A stretch of DNA of 64,000 nucleotides from Gymnogyps californianus (GCF_018139145.2 NC_059474.1:43108344-43172343); one strand, 5' to 3'; positions 50,101-60,044 are shown, counted from the first letter of the stretch. Numbers and translations: made by a program. The notes: generated by a model from the letters alone, not told the origin.

Positions 50101-53100
50101 AAAGCAGACAAGGATGGCAAGGTGGGTAGAGAATAAAATCATTCCCTTGAATTCTCCCATTTGCATCATGCAAACTTTTAAGAGATCCATATTTTTTTCT
50201 TACAGTTGCTGAATAGCAGCATTGTAAGGTTTTTAAGACTGAGCCTGAAACTCAAGCAGGCATTTTGTGACTACAGCTATGGGCAAATTTATTCTGGGCC
50301 ATACAAGAATAATTGAGGATGGATAAAATACAGAGCAGACCTTGGAGAAGGGTTAAAATAGGGTAGCAGATTCATGCCTTAAGCAGGAAAAACAAAAGGT
50401 GAATGGATAAAGTTCAGAAGAACTATTAAATTGACTGTTGGAATTTTAAGTATTTTGTTTTTCTTTACCTGCAGTCAGTTTCCTGAATACTTTAGAAAGT
50501 TGTATTGTTAGCAAATGTTATCAGTAAGTATCTGTAAACTAATAAGCCTATAATGCAAAAAAAAAAAAACCCCACAACCCAACACCAAAACAAACAAACC
50601 CAAAAACCATGAACTTGCAGGAACATAAAAAGTTCAGTCTAATAACATAAACCTAATATTTAGTGAAAATCAGTATTCTTTTAGGTTGCCTTCCTTTTAA
50701 GCAGACACACTGAGAGATTATGAAAAACACGTTACCAGCAATGTTTATTGGCAAAGAGAAGAAAGCATGTAACTGTCTCTTCTAAATGTAGATCAGTAGA
50801 ATCTGTAGTGATTCTGCTTTCCTTCCTTCTATTTGAAGTATTTTCCTCTGTGTCTAAACTCATTCTCACTATCCAACAAGCCATGTGATTATGTTATATT
50901 GTAGGCAGAAACATTCCTCCAACTTTCTAACTAGTTTTGTTTTACAATTGTGGTGTAGTTAGAACTTTTTTTTCTCCTTTTGACAACTTTCTTTACATCT
51001 CAAATGTTTTAGACTTTACCTTACTACTCTTCAGCCACATGCACTCCTTAATGAAGTTTATGATGGTTTTAATCATAGGCTGTACACTAATGTCACCCAC
51101 TTTTTAATTACTTTTGTTGATTATTGTTGAATGGAGGTACCTAGAACTTGGTTTTAAAATTACTTCAGCCATAGCCACTGGAATCAGGCTGAGGTGCCCT
51201 TAGGCAGGGCTTTTAGAAAACTTATTTATAGTTTAAGTTTAAATATGCTAACATATTTGGACTCTGTTAATTTCTTTGAGTTTCTCTCTTTCTTTCCCAT
51301 TTTCTAGACAGCAGTTCTTTGCTGAAATAACTTTAAGTTATTGGAGACTTGGAAGAAGGACCGAGGATTTTTCATTCACAGTTCACCAATTCCACTGTAT
51401 CCCAAGCTATAATAAAAATCTCACATTGCTCATGCCTTTTTCTTTCTGTGGTTAAATAGCTTATTTTTGTCTCCGGGGCTTACAATGTGGCACCTCTCAT
51501 AAGCACTAAATTCACTCAGTCAAAGGGTTGGTAAGAAGATCACTGCCACGCCCCTTAAAAAAAAAGACAAGAAACACAAAAGCTACTTAAATAGTTCTCT
51601 TCAGGGTAAGTAATAGTCTTCAGGGATTCCTGTCTGGACAAGCAAAAAGAATGTTTACAATTCTCCCCTCTAGCAGAGCAGCAAAACACAATACATTCCC
51701 CTTGTGGCAAATTTCTGTTAAATCATGAAGGTCTTCCCTTACTGAGGGAGGATAAATGAAAGACACTTATCTAAACAGCAGCCTCCAGGGCAGACTTTTC
51801 TCCCTGCTTGGTTTGAAATGACTCTTTATGCCTTCCTAGAAACGTCCATGTTAATGAAATGTTTTACTTCTTAGATTCCCATTGTGGGAATCTAACTCCT
51901 CACTCCTTTTTCTAGACAACCTTTTGGGCCAGTGCCATTGGCTTTTAAGGTAAGCCTTAACTTAACTAACTAAGCGAAAGGACTTACCCAGTTTATGGTG
52001 TAAATGACTTACTGTTTTTCTCTTTAGAATTTTAATAATTATCTTTCTCTTGTATAATTTTCATAATTATCTTTTGTAATTTGCACAATCTCAAATATCT
52101 CTTCATAATTTACCGAGTCCTCTCTGATCACAACGGCATCTATCAGAAGGAAGTGTTCAGCTCTTCACGGGCGACTTTTGTTCTAAAATGAGGCACTGCT
52201 TTTGGTTTACAGAAAGAAAAAAAAGGTTTGCTGAAACTGCTTTCTGGAGCATCCACTAAACGCAAGCCCCGATTGTCACCTCCAGCATCACCAACGCTGG
52301 AGGCTGAGCAAGCAGCCGCAGAGTTAGCCCTGCAAGGTGCAGTTGGGCCAGAGGTTCCATCAGCAGGCGGTCACGGCAAAGCTGGATCCTGTCCCACCGA
52401 CAGTGAGGTCTCTGGGCTGGCACAGGAGACGCTGCATCGGAAAACAAGTTCCCTGGATTCCTCTATTCCAATAGCGCCGCCGCCTCGGCAGCCTTGCTCA
52501 TCACTGGGTCCGGTCCTGAATGAATCCAGGCCTCTTGTCTGTGAAAGGTAAATTATCCTACGCAGCTAGACTCAGGCAAACCAAGAAAAAATCCGCTCTC
52601 TGACACTTGCAGTATATTTTAGAACTGCTTCAAAATGCTGAGATTTTATAGCAAGATGAAACTTACTTTTTTAACAATGCTTTATATGCTTATCAACCAA
52701 CAATCATGTTTATGTTTGTTTACTTTTTGTGTTACTTTGAGGTTTTGGAATGAATAGACACTCAAATGCAGTGACCACAGGTTTGGTATGAGAACTGAGG
52801 TAGATAAAATAGGCCTCCTATTTTGCAAAACATGAACACATTATATTCTTGCATTTATGAATATCAGGTTAGTCCTTTAAGATTATTAGCAGTGCATAAC
52901 TGCCAACCTAAATATATGGTGAATGAGATCCTTATCTATGAGTAGGCTTAGTATGCGATTTCTTCAGCTTGATGCAAAGATACTTTTACTGTCCGAATGC
53001 CCCGTTACTGTGCACTCCACATAGCAAGCTCTAGGGCAGCCTCTGTGTCCTGGCAAGTGAGCCTCAAAAACCCATAGTTATCTGGACTCTGAAACTGCCA

Positions 53101-56100
53101 GGCAGTTGCTTTAAAATTCTGTCACTTTTCTTTTGTGTCCACCTATTATTTTCAAATTTCCAAGTCCTCAGTAGATTGCACAGACTGTGAAGGAAGTGGC
53201 AGTTTTCTAACTACTGTCTCTTTTATTATTCCTGGTAGTAGACAAGCAATATGAAGAGTGTCATAGGATTTCTTTTGCAGTAGCTACAGGATTGTGTGGC
53301 GTACAAAAAAAAAAAAAAGTAGAGTTGCAATGTTAACAGCTCTAGGACTGAACTGATTCATGCTGACTATTGTAGACTTTGTTCTGATGCTATTAACTCA
53401 TGGTGTGAAGGCATACCATTGTATTTCCAGAGACCCATTGATCTTAAGCTATATCCATGTATTAAGAGCCAGACAGTATATAAGTTTCTACTTTGTCTTT
53501 TATTTTACTTCTGTCATACCTTTAGTATTTTTTAAAAGGTTATTACTGTTTCTATGCAATTTCCTTGCAGGAAATTTCTATTTCATACTGAATTTCTGAA
53601 GTAGATTTACACTTACAGATGGAAAATAAAACCTGAAAGACTTTTCTTTAAGAATAACATAATTTATTTTCACATTACCGTAAGTCAGTTTGGCACAGTA
53701 ATATGTTTTTATGCTTTGAATGTGAAAATAATATCAAATTCCTTCTGGCATGACCAGTGGATATTTGTGTAAAGCTATTTGCATCCTCACAAAAAATAGT
53801 TTTTTCACTTCCATGATGGAAATTTTTTTTCCTCACAACTACTTACTGAAAATGATGCTGTATATTTTTATTGATCTAGTAATAACATATACTCAAAGAT
53901 TCTTTTTAATATATCTCTGTATCCTTACTGTTATTTAAGTGATAATTGCTACCAGAGAAGTGCTACCACAAGATCATTCTCTCTGGTAGTCATGCAGAAT
54001 TGTTACACTTTGGTCAGTGTATTTAAATAGAATTTCACCTGGGTTCCCTTTGTCCTTTTCAGGGCAGGGTTAATGTTTTTCCTGCTGATGTGCTCTTGTC
54101 ACGTTTCCATTTCCTTAGGCCGAATTGCTTAAAATGTGTTGCTTACTACTTACGTTGTACTCAATATCTCCAAAGTAGTTTATAAGCATTGATTAATCTT
54201 CATAAGTCTGGAAGAAGGGGTGGGTAAGAAACATACTGATGATGCAGTAGTATCTTCAGTGAAAATTTGGAGTTGAGGAGGAAAATACTCATGAGGATAA
54301 GCTCAACAAAAAGCTGAAGAACAGAGAAATCTCCTGCTAAGATTATTCTGCTCTTACATATCACAGTTCCAATCACAGGCTACAGTCTGATTGGAAAAAG
54401 AAACAGTACTCTTTCTATTCTGACTCTGGCTTTGCAGTGTAATTATTAGTGTTCAAGTTTTATTTTCAAAGGTGACTAGGGGATTTAGGAGTCAGGTTCT
54501 GCGGATTATTCTGCATGAATTAGGAGCAAAAGCAGCTGGCTGAACTCTGGAAAGCACTTGAAAATGTTCCTGTTTTGGATACGGAGTTTTCCCTGAACTC
54601 CTTGCTTCCTTTAAGATGCAATATCAAATTTTTACTCTAATCCCACTGTTTCTCCATTCACTAGAACTGCAAGTTGTCCTAGAGTATGTCTTTCCTGTAT
54701 GTTCTACAGAAACTTGGAAGTAAAAATTGTGAACTTGTTTCCAATCGTACAGAATAAATGGATGGGCATTTCGTTTGTTTGATAGCAAACAAGCTCTTTG
54801 TGACATGGATTTGCAGATGGATACTTAATACTAGTGGCCATTTCACTAAAGGAAGGGAAGATGATGACATTCCTTTCCATCTTACTATTGCAGGTCGTCT
54901 CTGTAGTTCCCATTCCTAGATTCACTCTTCTCCTGTGAACTAGGTTGGTTGCTCACTATGGTCCATGGTCTTTCATGTGTTCTTTGTACAAAAGGAGCAG
55001 AGAAGTTAAACAGACATTTCAGCCAAGCCTTGCTTCCAGTTTGGAGCAGTTTGGAGAATTCCTGTCACCCGAGACTCTGCAGTAGTGTTCAGTCATTTCT
55101 TCTGGTTGTCCAGCCAAGACACAAGTTGTCTTGGGGTGTTGTGATTTCTTGTATTGATGCAGCGCTGGCAAGGCCAAGGATCACTGTCTTTTCATTAAAA
55201 AGATAGACCCAACTCCCTGCAATTCCCAGCGGGAGCCATGTTATGCTATGAATACACAGTAATTTGGTTATCTGAGGGGTTTAGTTTTTTCCATGACAAG
55301 AAGTAAAAGAATATTTCAAGTTTTTTTCATGAGCTTTCTCTTCTAGAGGGAAACATTGATTAAATAGCCTTAAGTTTTACAGTAAATATACAGCACTGTA
55401 ATAATAAACTTCCCAGGACCCCACAATGCTGTTAAAGACCTGAAGTTGAACCTAAATACACATCACTGCATATCCTAAACTATAATATAAATCATTCATC
55501 CAGTTACAGTGAAGGACAGCAGTAATTTTGTTCTGTGATTAAAGTGACCCTAAGTCATTTTATCCACCACAAAATGACTGGTGTAACATCTGCTTCTAGT
55601 GAGCAGGCCAGTGGCTTTAGAAGGCAGCAGATTTTACACATCTGGCAGCATTTAATGCTGTTAATTAAATACTGAGAATCAGTCTGCCCTAGATGGGCAT
55701 TGATTATCTGTAGAAGTCAAGGCACCTACTCAGCAGACAGGAGAGCTGCACAACCGCAGGGCATAGGTGAGCTGAAAAGTAAAAATTCAAAGTGCAAGAA
55801 AAAGAAACTAATGCAAGATGTTGAGTAATAAGTATGAATTTAACTTGTGTAATAATAGTAATTCCAACTTTCTGTGTTTTCCTCAGCTAAAATTTTCTGC
55901 ATGTGAGAAAATATTTTTATCCACTTAGTGATCAGGAAAACCACAGATAATTATTCAAAAATCAACTAGAAATAGCTAGGAAGAAAAGCAGTATTTTGTG
56001 AAACAGAAGCAATGAAGAAAGGGAGAAACACATGAAAGATACAATCTCTTTCTCATTACTGAAAAGTGTGAGGAATGCCAATATTAAAAATGAAAAGTAG

Positions 56101-59100
56101 AATGGAGAAATGTGAAGACAGACCACTGCCACCACCCTCCTCAAAAAAAAAAAAAAAAATTCACAAAGTGGAAAAGCACTGTGGGATACAGCCAGACACA
56201 TTAGGAATATCAGGAAAGAACTGATGGCAAATATAGTGGCTGCTTCTGGGAAGCTAAAGTACTTTTATTTTTATAATATTAATATTTTATCACTAGCTGA
56301 TTAAAAAGAATTAGGACAATATTTTGAAAATTAATGAAAAATACCGTAAGACAGTCAAAGAAAATAGAAAGAAGAAAACTCATACTGTGCAGCTTAGGTG
56401 CATGTAAAATATTATAGATTAGGTGACCACAAAAGATCTGCAAATTTGACCTTCAGACATTGAAAACATTTGCAAATACTGAATAGGGAGATAAACAAGG
56501 AAGTGTTTTGGAAGATTCAAACATGTGGGAATGAACATGTTTTTCCAAAACATAGGTCACGCTTAGTAAATGGGGTTATTTTTCTCCAGGGATCTGGCAA
56601 GGAACTTTTGAGCTGAAGCATAAGCTTTTTACTCTGCATGAAATTGGTAGTTTTGGCAGTATGTTGTAGATGATGAAATAGGTAATGGAAAAATAGTTTT
56701 TGTTCCGTAGCTGATCAAAGGTGATCTGAATAGACAGCTGTGTGAATGTGTGATGAGTCTGGATCTGATCACCTCTATTTGGGCAAACAGAATTTGTAAA
56801 ATGTGGCATAAAATCTGATGGTTTGTTGTGACAAAAGAAGGAGATGTGATTTAAAGGTGTAAAGCCTGATGGGTTTCTTCTCATTAAACACTGAAAAATA
56901 TAGTAAAATAGCATTTTAACAGCAGGGGTGTTGTGCTTTGTTTTAGACATTAGATTACAAGATGGATATCAAAGTAGTTGGGAAGCTAAAAGTTAACGAG
57001 AAGTACTAAATTACTGCAGGGTTGAGGGAGTTCAAAACTGTATGGAACGCTCAGGAGAACAGTATTTCTGTGCAAGTTGGTGATCCTCTAGGGAAGGCAA
57101 AGAGAAGATGGGTTTTTCCAAAGCTGTTGGTTTTAACACTCAGCAGGCAGCAGCAGAAGCTAGGGAAAGAACAGACAGTCTGTCAATTCAGGAGAGCGCA
57201 GAGGTTACTGACAGCATTAGAAACTGAAACCAAGCGTATTTCAAGTCAAATGTTTACAGGGCAGCATTTGACAAAATGCAAAGTAAGGCAGGTATTCTTT
57301 CTTGAAACCCATTTTTTTAACAGGCTTTCTTTTGGATAAAACTAGTGCTATGTGTGTGTTATGTAGTGTGCTGGTTAATTTTCAGCCTGAAAGCAACCTG
57401 TTTATTACAATAGTAGAAGTTCTTCATAGCTTTATTGCAGTTCTTTATCCTTTACTATCTTGTCCTGCCTGAGTAGAGGTTATTGTTTTATCTCAAGTAG
57501 TTTACAGTCTTAATTAAACTTACAGTCTATTAAAAATGTTTGCTTCTTATGTCCTAAGTCAGCATTAAAACCCAGGTTGCCCACAGCAGAAGTTAGTGCA
57601 GGCATCTGCCATGCTGCCTAGGTTGGATAAGGAGCATTCTGAAGCTGTACACTAATAAATCTTGTAATTGGCTTGGTAACTTCTGTTTAGCATAAATCTA
57701 ATATTTCCAGTGCTCTGAAATCTGGGGATTGTCATAACTGAAACAAGGTCATAGTTTATAAGTCACTAATAAATAAAATTTGACAACTGATTATGTCCTA
57801 ATATGATTTGCTATACATAGATTTCCCAAGAGACTTTAATTATTTACACAGTGCTGCTACTCTTTTCTGAATACTTTTAACTATACAGACAGACTTCATT
57901 TTTGTTTTAAGTGTTCTTAAGCAAAATGTACTACTATAATATAGTATCTTTCTCCATTTCAGTATTACAGATTTAACTTGTATTATTACATGTATATTAA
58001 GCTATAGTTGGTATTCCATCCTTTACTGGAAGTATCCTGTTATTTTGTTTTCATCAGATTGTTAATTTATCTTAATCTATTAAGATGATAAATTATCTTA
58101 AGATTATTAAGATAATAATTACCTTAATCTATTAAGTAACATGTAATCTTCATGAGTGCAAAGTGTTCTGATTTTAACTGGAAATTAGATTTTGTCCAAC
58201 AGATCTCCTAGCACTGCATTTAAGGCTCTTGACCTTAGAAGCTTTTGAATTCTACAGTCAGCCATGGATTCTACTTGATTTCAACATGCAGACATTATTG
58301 GTTGTGTAACTAGAAACTGAGTTGTTATATCTACCAGAAAACTTGATCAAGAAGTTGACACAATTGTCTACAAAGCTGTAACACTGAAATTTTAGGTTGA
58401 TGTGAACTCAAAGCATGCTACAAGAGATTGAGTGGTGTTGTGCATGTTTAAAAATAGAGATAAAAGTGTGTAGCCTCTTTTTAATGCGCTCATATTTGAA
58501 AAGTGCTTTTACTGTGGAAAAACTGAAAAAATATACTTTTTTTTGTATCGGGTGCTTAAGAAAATGGTTGAGTTGAACACTTTTAAAAATGTTTATTTTT
58601 AATATAGTAGTACACAAATTGTGCAACTGTGTCCAAATAAGATGGCATGCATTCTATCCTGAAAAGTTGCTAAGATAAATGAAAATAATTTAAAACAACT
58701 ATGCAAATTAATAGGTTTTGTTGGTTGCTTCTTTTTGTTCTGTGCCTTTCCTTAAGAGCCTTCACTGGGATAATATATTAAACATACAGTTGTAAAATTA
58801 TGCCCAGTTACTGCTGTGAATGCTTTGATTATTGCTGAGTCTCGCTGACTGGAAGAGTCTGCAAATTTATATCCAAAAATATGTTTACAACTTTCTCCTG
58901 TTATTTAACCATTGTATGTATTTTTACAGGAATCTTGGTGAAAAACCCTTGATAAGGAGATGCATACATTTGACTTAAATTCATTACGTTGCTATTGTTA
59001 TTTTCTGTTCCAGATGTACTTAACTTTTAAGTTGTTATGCACTCAGCAAACAGTTTTAGGCAGTTTCCTGTTTTCGTAAGTCTTAACATGCACAGGAATA

Positions 59101-59338
59101 TTTTTAAAAGCATTGGTTTAAAAAAAAAAAAAAGAACCTAAACGAAGGTGTTTTTTTCTAATTACACAGGTACAGGGTTGTGGTATCCTATCCTCCTCAG
59201 AGTGAAGCAGAACTTGAACTTAAGGAAGGTGACATTGTTTTTGTACACAAAAAACGTGAAGATGGCTGGTTCAAAGGCACTCTGCAACGAAATGGAAAAA
59301 CTGGCCTTTTCCCCGGCAGCTTTGTAGAGAACATTTGA
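25910..59338 (+). CDS. SH3RF1: SH3RF1 (POSH) E3 ubiquitin ligase / JNK scaffold, 3' ten coding exons (5'-partial, spliced)
   Basis: Ten exons joined at GT-AG junctions give one uninterrupted frame of 744 codons and a TGA at 59336-59338. The product reads as SH3-1 (residues ~7-62 of the part encoded here), SH3-2 (~70-124), a Ser/Thr-rich Rac-binding linker, a proline-rich linker, SH3-3 (~314-371), a long Ala/Ser/Pro linker, a basic KRK-containing segment and SH3-4 (~690-744) ending FVENI. This matches vertebrate SH3RF1 nearly residue for residue in the SH3 domains; human SH3RF1 is 888 aa and has its RING finger at the N-terminus (from memory). The RING exon is absent, so the gene starts left of the window. 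Known role of the family: RING-dependent ubiquitination and scaffolding of Rac1, MLKs, MKK4/7 and JNK in apoptosis and in trans-Golgi trafficking. Ten exons plus a 5' UTR exon and a RING exon fit the 12-exon human gene as I recall it. No frameshift or premature stop was seen. SH3RF3 and SH3RF2 are less likely, given the near-identity to SH3RF1 in the linkers. Confidence 0.97.
26186..27574 (+). other. SH3RF1: Intron splitting the SH3-2 domain (1,389 bp)
   Basis: GT (gtaaaa) to AG (cacacag). AT-rich, with no ORF of note. The last ~200 bp (about 27350-27560) are less AT-rich and read like a constrained intronic segment, including a TTAAATTAGAAGTTTAATTA inverted-type motif near 27520. The acceptor has almost no polypyrimidine tract (see findings). 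Confidence 0.9.
27575..27670 (+). CDS. SH3RF1: SH3RF1 exon: second half of SH3-2
   Basis: This exon is 96 nt, 32 codons, phase 0 at both ends, with donor GAG|gtgagt. It opens [14 protein letters not shown] and closes GIFPISYVE, supplying the conserved Trp of the binding groove, the ALADKIG-type loop and the FP..YV terminal strand of SH3-2. Removal would keep the reading frame but destroy SH3-2. The start is set by joining to LPFAK of the preceding exon; the combined LPFAK-DDVLTV is the expected SH3 RT-loop to beta-b sequence. The acceptor is poor in pyrimidines while the donor is near consensus, an imbalance seen in regulated exons; regulation here is inference only. Confidence 0.96.
33440..33670 (+). 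repeat. Possible ancient L2-like LINE 3' fragment
   Basis: The order of short motifs (CATGGAATTTCCTTCCAG, then TTTCAAATACCACTTGAAAACC, then an AT-rich gap, then a short tail) resembles the 3' part of L2 elements, where a 'tggaatgc-cttcc' box is followed by a 'caaatcccacct' box. It is strongly diverged. This is recognition from memory, with no alignment, and a chance AT-rich similarity is possible. Confidence 0.3.
34679..34830 (-). repeat. Ancient CR1 LINE 3' fragment
   Basis: Reads AGGTCAAAGGGGACCGCTGT, then ATTTAGTCTGACTTCTAGATAACACAGGC in pieces. This is the reverse complement of the 3' end of old CR1 (L3-like) elements common in turtles, crocodilians and birds ('aaggggaccactgtgatcat', 'ctagtctgacctcctgtat-aacacaggc'). 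The CR1 sense strand is therefore minus. Similarity fades after about 34830. The element is much more diverged than the copy at 37.3-38.0 kb and ends about 195 bp upstream of the exon at 35025. Confidence 0.65.
35025..35327 (+). CDS. SH3RF1: SH3RF1 exon: Ser/Thr-rich linker with Rac-binding region
   Basis: This exon is 303 nt, 101 codons, phase 0 at both ends (gtag|TTT ... CAG|gtaaat). It begins [10 protein letters not shown] and ends SCSAPSQ. The basic stretch [10 protein letters not shown] (exon residues 41-50) contains the serine (exon residue 49, codon at 35169-35171) that I match to the Akt-phosphorylated serine reported in this region of mammalian POSH (Ser304 in human numbering, from memory). 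The block from KKRHSF through [23 protein letters not shown] is almost unchanged from human; the variable part is exon residues ~12-38. In mammals residues ~292-362 bind active Rac1, which places the Rac-binding region largely in this exon. SPPV is a minimal proline-directed phosphorylation context. Compared with the human WDKPP, this copy has LDKPS. Confidence 0.96.
35328..36255 (+). other. SH3RF1: SH3RF1 intron (928 bp)
   Basis: gtaaat donor; the acceptor follows a T-rich tract and ends GACAG. It contains a G13 homopolymer at 36059-36071, listed separately. I see nothing else. Confidence 0.9.
36059..36071 (+). repeat. G13 homopolymer
   Basis: Thirteen consecutive G on the transcribed-sense strand, about 185 bp upstream of the exon at 36256. 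Could form G-quadruplex structures in DNA or pre-mRNA; no function is shown. Confidence 0.9.
36256..36366 (+). CDS. SH3RF1: SH3RF1 exon: proline-rich linker
   Basis: This exon is 111 nt, 37 codons, phase 0 at both ends (gacag|GTT ... GGT|gtaagt). It encodes [18 protein letters not shown], then [10 protein letters not shown], then a variable EVTYQAALG. The [11 protein letters not shown] segment is conserved with mammals and is a likely SH3- or kinase-targeted linker. It carries the C-terminal margin of the Rac-binding region by comparison with human. The exon is symmetrical and could be skipped without a frameshift. Confidence 0.95.
36825..37265 (-). repeat. Ancient CR1 (L3/turtle-type) internal fragment
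   Basis: A series of motifs appears in the order expected of old CR1 elements read in reverse complement: CCAGAACTGGGTACAGTACT; TTCAAGCTAAATATCCACAATGATCCC; TGTAGTAATTGC...CAGGTAAATGTATTTCACGTTCTTTGTTC (in pieces); ATGACCTTATTATTGACA; GCAGGTTGCACTGTAGCAATG; CCTTCAATCTGTGGATCATCTGTGCAA. The CR1 sense strand is minus. It is heavily substituted, with no usable reading frame. It directly adjoins the younger CR1 copy to its right. Confidence 0.62.
37318..37985 (-). mobile_element. CR1 LINE, 5'-truncated copy (3' end of ORF2 plus 3' UTR)
   Basis: Near-textbook CR1 in reverse complement: GGGACCTCTGGATGTCATCT, CTCCCTGCTTAAGCAGGGCC, GGAGACTCCACAACCTCTCTG, TCTCTCAGCCTTTCCTCATA, ACTGGACACAGTACTCCAGG, CACAAGGGCACATTGTTGGC. 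On the minus strand two open stretches (37999 to 37718 and 37592 to 37392) translate to the C-terminal part of CR1 ORF2, with [18 protein letters not shown] and [17 protein letters not shown]. The reverse-transcriptase core and endonuclease are missing, as is usual for 5'-truncated copies. At the CR1 3' end (left edge) only one degenerate 8-bp terminal unit (TCACAGAG) is visible. The copy is dead but much less diverged than the flanking fragment. Confidence 0.95.
43083..43237 (+). CDS. SH3RF1: SH3RF1 exon: proline-rich / variable linker before SH3-3
   Basis: This exon is 155 nt, entering in phase 0 and leaving after two bases of a Val codon (GT|gtgagt). It encodes [15 protein letters not shown], then a variable [18 protein letters not shown], then the conserved [17 protein letters not shown]. 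Human POSH carries an alanine-rich run in the variable part (from memory) that is absent here. LPPPPLLP is a class of polyproline ligand for SH3 domains, so intramolecular contact or dimerisation is possible but not shown. The donor chosen (gtgagt at 43238) is the only one that restores frame with the SH3-3 exon: GT+G gives V, followed by YIAIYPY. Confidence 0.95.
43238..45635 (+). other. SH3RF1: SH3RF1 intron (2,398 bp)
   Basis: gtgagt donor, cttttag acceptor. AT-rich with no exon-like content. A short motif (TTGCCTTTAAAGCAT) occurs twice, about 48 bp apart, near 44385 and 44431. Nothing else recognised. Confidence 0.9.
45636..45806 (+). CDS. SH3RF1: SH3RF1 exon: SH3-3 domain
   Basis: This exon is 171 nt, phase 2 in and phase 2 out, so it is symmetrical. 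It carries essentially one whole SH3 domain: [20 protein letters not shown] at the start, the n-Src/distal region with CQDGWFKGT (groove Trp), and [13 protein letters not shown] at the end. It begins with the last base of a split Val and ends with AG of a split Arg. SH3-3 with its flanks is the region reported to bind AKT2 in mammals (from memory). The preceding pyrimidine tract (TACTTTCCTGTCTTTTAG) is strong. The GVFPGNYV ending is the canonical SH3 3-10 helix and last strand. Confidence 0.97.
45807..45970 (+). other. SH3RF1: Very short SH3RF1 intron (164 bp)
   Basis: gtacat donor and ttggcag acceptor. This is by far the shortest intron in the window. If retained, the SH3-3 frame continues for about 39 codons and stops at 45922. 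Confidence 0.92.
45971..46230 (+). CDS. SH3RF1: SH3RF1 exon: Ser/Thr/Gln-rich linker after SH3-3
   Basis: This exon is 260 nt, phase 2 in and phase 1 out (ACAG|gtaaaa). The first G completes an Arg codon. Then come [50 protein letters not shown] and a strongly conserved [12 protein letters not shown] at the end. The conserved ends and variable middle are the pattern expected of POSH orthologues. No folded domain is predicted; TMVSPST and IQTSPQ are proline-directed Ser contexts. The donor is followed by an A-rich run (gtaaaaaaaacc). Confidence 0.95.
46231..49762 (+). other. SH3RF1: SH3RF1 intron (3,532 bp)
   Basis: gtaaaa donor; TTCTTTTGTTCTAG acceptor. The part from about 46.7 to 48.2 kb is richer in C and has mixed-codon ORFs on both strands, including a 102-codon one at 47607-47915. 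This could be an unclassified old repeat, but I could not assign it. A purine tract (GAAAA-type) lies at 47078-47112. Confidence 0.88.
47078..47112 (+). repeat. Purine-rich GAAA/GAAAA microsatellite with A12 end
   Basis: Pure A/G tract of about 35 nt (AAAAGAAAAGAAAGAAAAGA and so on, ending in a run of A), then CCC. Simple repeat; its placement between C-rich flanks suggests a possible poly-A tail remnant of an inserted element, which is unproven. Confidence 0.8.
49763..50121 (+). CDS. SH3RF1: SH3RF1 exon: Ala/Ser/Pro-rich linker
   Basis: This exon is 359 nt, phase 1 in and phase 0 out (tctag|TT ... AAG|gtgggt). It opens [21 protein letters not shown] quickly evolving region follows ([20 protein letters not shown], then [19 protein letters not shown]) and the exon closes with [10 protein letters not shown]. 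The two conserved anchors ([12 protein letters not shown] and KxDKDxK) fix orthology; the middle differs strongly from human. It is intrinsically disordered by composition. It is the longest coding exon in the window, and its only function visible from sequence is to space SH3-3 from the basic segment and SH3-4. Confidence 0.95.
50122..52212 (+). other. SH3RF1: SH3RF1 intron (2,091 bp)
   Basis: gtgggt donor; tggtttacag acceptor. Contains an A12 run followed by a C/A-rich stretch at about 50559-50608. No exon or repeat family recognised. Confidence 0.9.
52213..52547 (+). CDS. SH3RF1: SH3RF1 exon: basic segment and proline/serine linker before SH3-4
   Basis: This exon is 335 nt, phase 0 in and phase 2 out (AG|gtaaat). 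It starts [20 protein letters not shown], the longest well-conserved linker block, followed by [10 protein letters not shown], a variable Ala/Gly section, [25 protein letters not shown] and [15 protein letters not shown] next to SPPASP looks like a basic patch flanked by proline-directed sites. HRKTSSLDS is a good basophilic kinase context. PPPRQP is a class II-type SH3 ligand core. Relative to human (from memory) this copy is shorter between GSCPxD and the HRK motif. It is the most GC-rich coding exon here. Confidence 0.95.
52548..59169 (+). other. SH3RF1: Last SH3RF1 intron (6,622 bp)
   Basis: gtaaat donor; the acceptor follows a T-rich tract and ends ATTACACAG. AT-rich throughout. A 105-codon ORF at 57022-57339 has no recognisable family. 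An AT-rich repeat/palindrome cluster lies at 58064-58137. No alternative terminal exon recognised. Confidence 0.9.
58064..58137. repeat. AT-rich direct/inverted repeat cluster
   Basis: CTTAATCTATTAAG occurs at 58071-58084 and again at 58123-58136, and is itself an imperfect palindrome. Between the copies, ATTATCTTAAGATTATTAAGATAAT-type sequence adds further inverted repeats. It may extrude as a cruciform; the origin is unclear. Confidence 0.75.
59170..59338 (+). CDS. SH3RF1: SH3RF1 terminal coding exon: SH3-4 and stop
   Basis: The first G completes an Arg codon (AG|G); then come 55 codons and TGA at 59336-59338. The product is the whole C-terminal SH3 domain: [20 protein letters not shown], then [20 protein letters not shown] and [13 protein letters not shown] as the C-terminus. 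The groove residues (tyrosine in SYPPQ, Trp in DGWF, Pro in FPGSF) are intact. Apart from the residue at the splice junction (Tyr here, His in human) I see no difference from the human domain as I remember it. SH3-4 is one of the POSH modules used to assemble MLK/JNK complexes. The exon continues as 3' UTR. Confidence 0.98.
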
Positions 59339-60044
59339 GAAGATTCATTCCAAGAGCTTCAAATCATACTGTACTGTAAAATAGCACAAATATTTTACCA
59401 GAAAAAGCACAGTCATGAAATATTTTCAAATGACTGTAATGTAAACAAAAATCTACATATTTTTACAGTGTCTATAGCACAATTACACCAGCGAACAAAG
59501 AAGATGAAGGCATCTGCTGGTTTTATCACTTTGGATTCTTAAGTGTGATGTGTGCCTTGTACTGTCTGATTTATTATATAGAGGAACTTTTTTTTCCCCC
59601 AATTATGTTACATAAATGAACAATTGTTTACAAGGCTGTAACTAATTTATTCTTGTTTTTTTAAACTTGAATTTTGTGTAATAGCTAAAATTCTTGTGAC
59701 TATGATTTTAACAAATTATTAATTTATGAAAGAATAACTAAGGGGAAGCTGGATTCTCTCCTTATGAGCAAGCAATTATATCTGATAAAGAGCCTCCCGT
59801 TTATCCTCTGGACATTTTTCCCCTGCTGTGTCTGACAGTGGAGTAAGTCTGTTTTATGAGTTAATGTTGAGTGGTGGTGATGTGGCGTCAAATAGAATTT
59901 GCCAAGTGGGGAAAAAATGTGTATTTTGTTCTTTGGACAGAGAAAAAAAAAAGTCAGTGGTGTTCTTGAGTCTAGTTCTACTTCTTCATAAATCACCCAA
60001 GTAGAGTAATGTTTCCAGGAGGCAAAGATGTATGTGAACAACTG

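Noticed and set aside
56576..56950. 124-codon minus-strand ORF
   Set aside because: Low-information composition, no start context or domain; chance ORF in AT-rich intron.
57022..57339. 105-codon ORF in the last intron
   Set aside because: No recognisable family, no matching splice sites and no neighbouring exons; likely chance.
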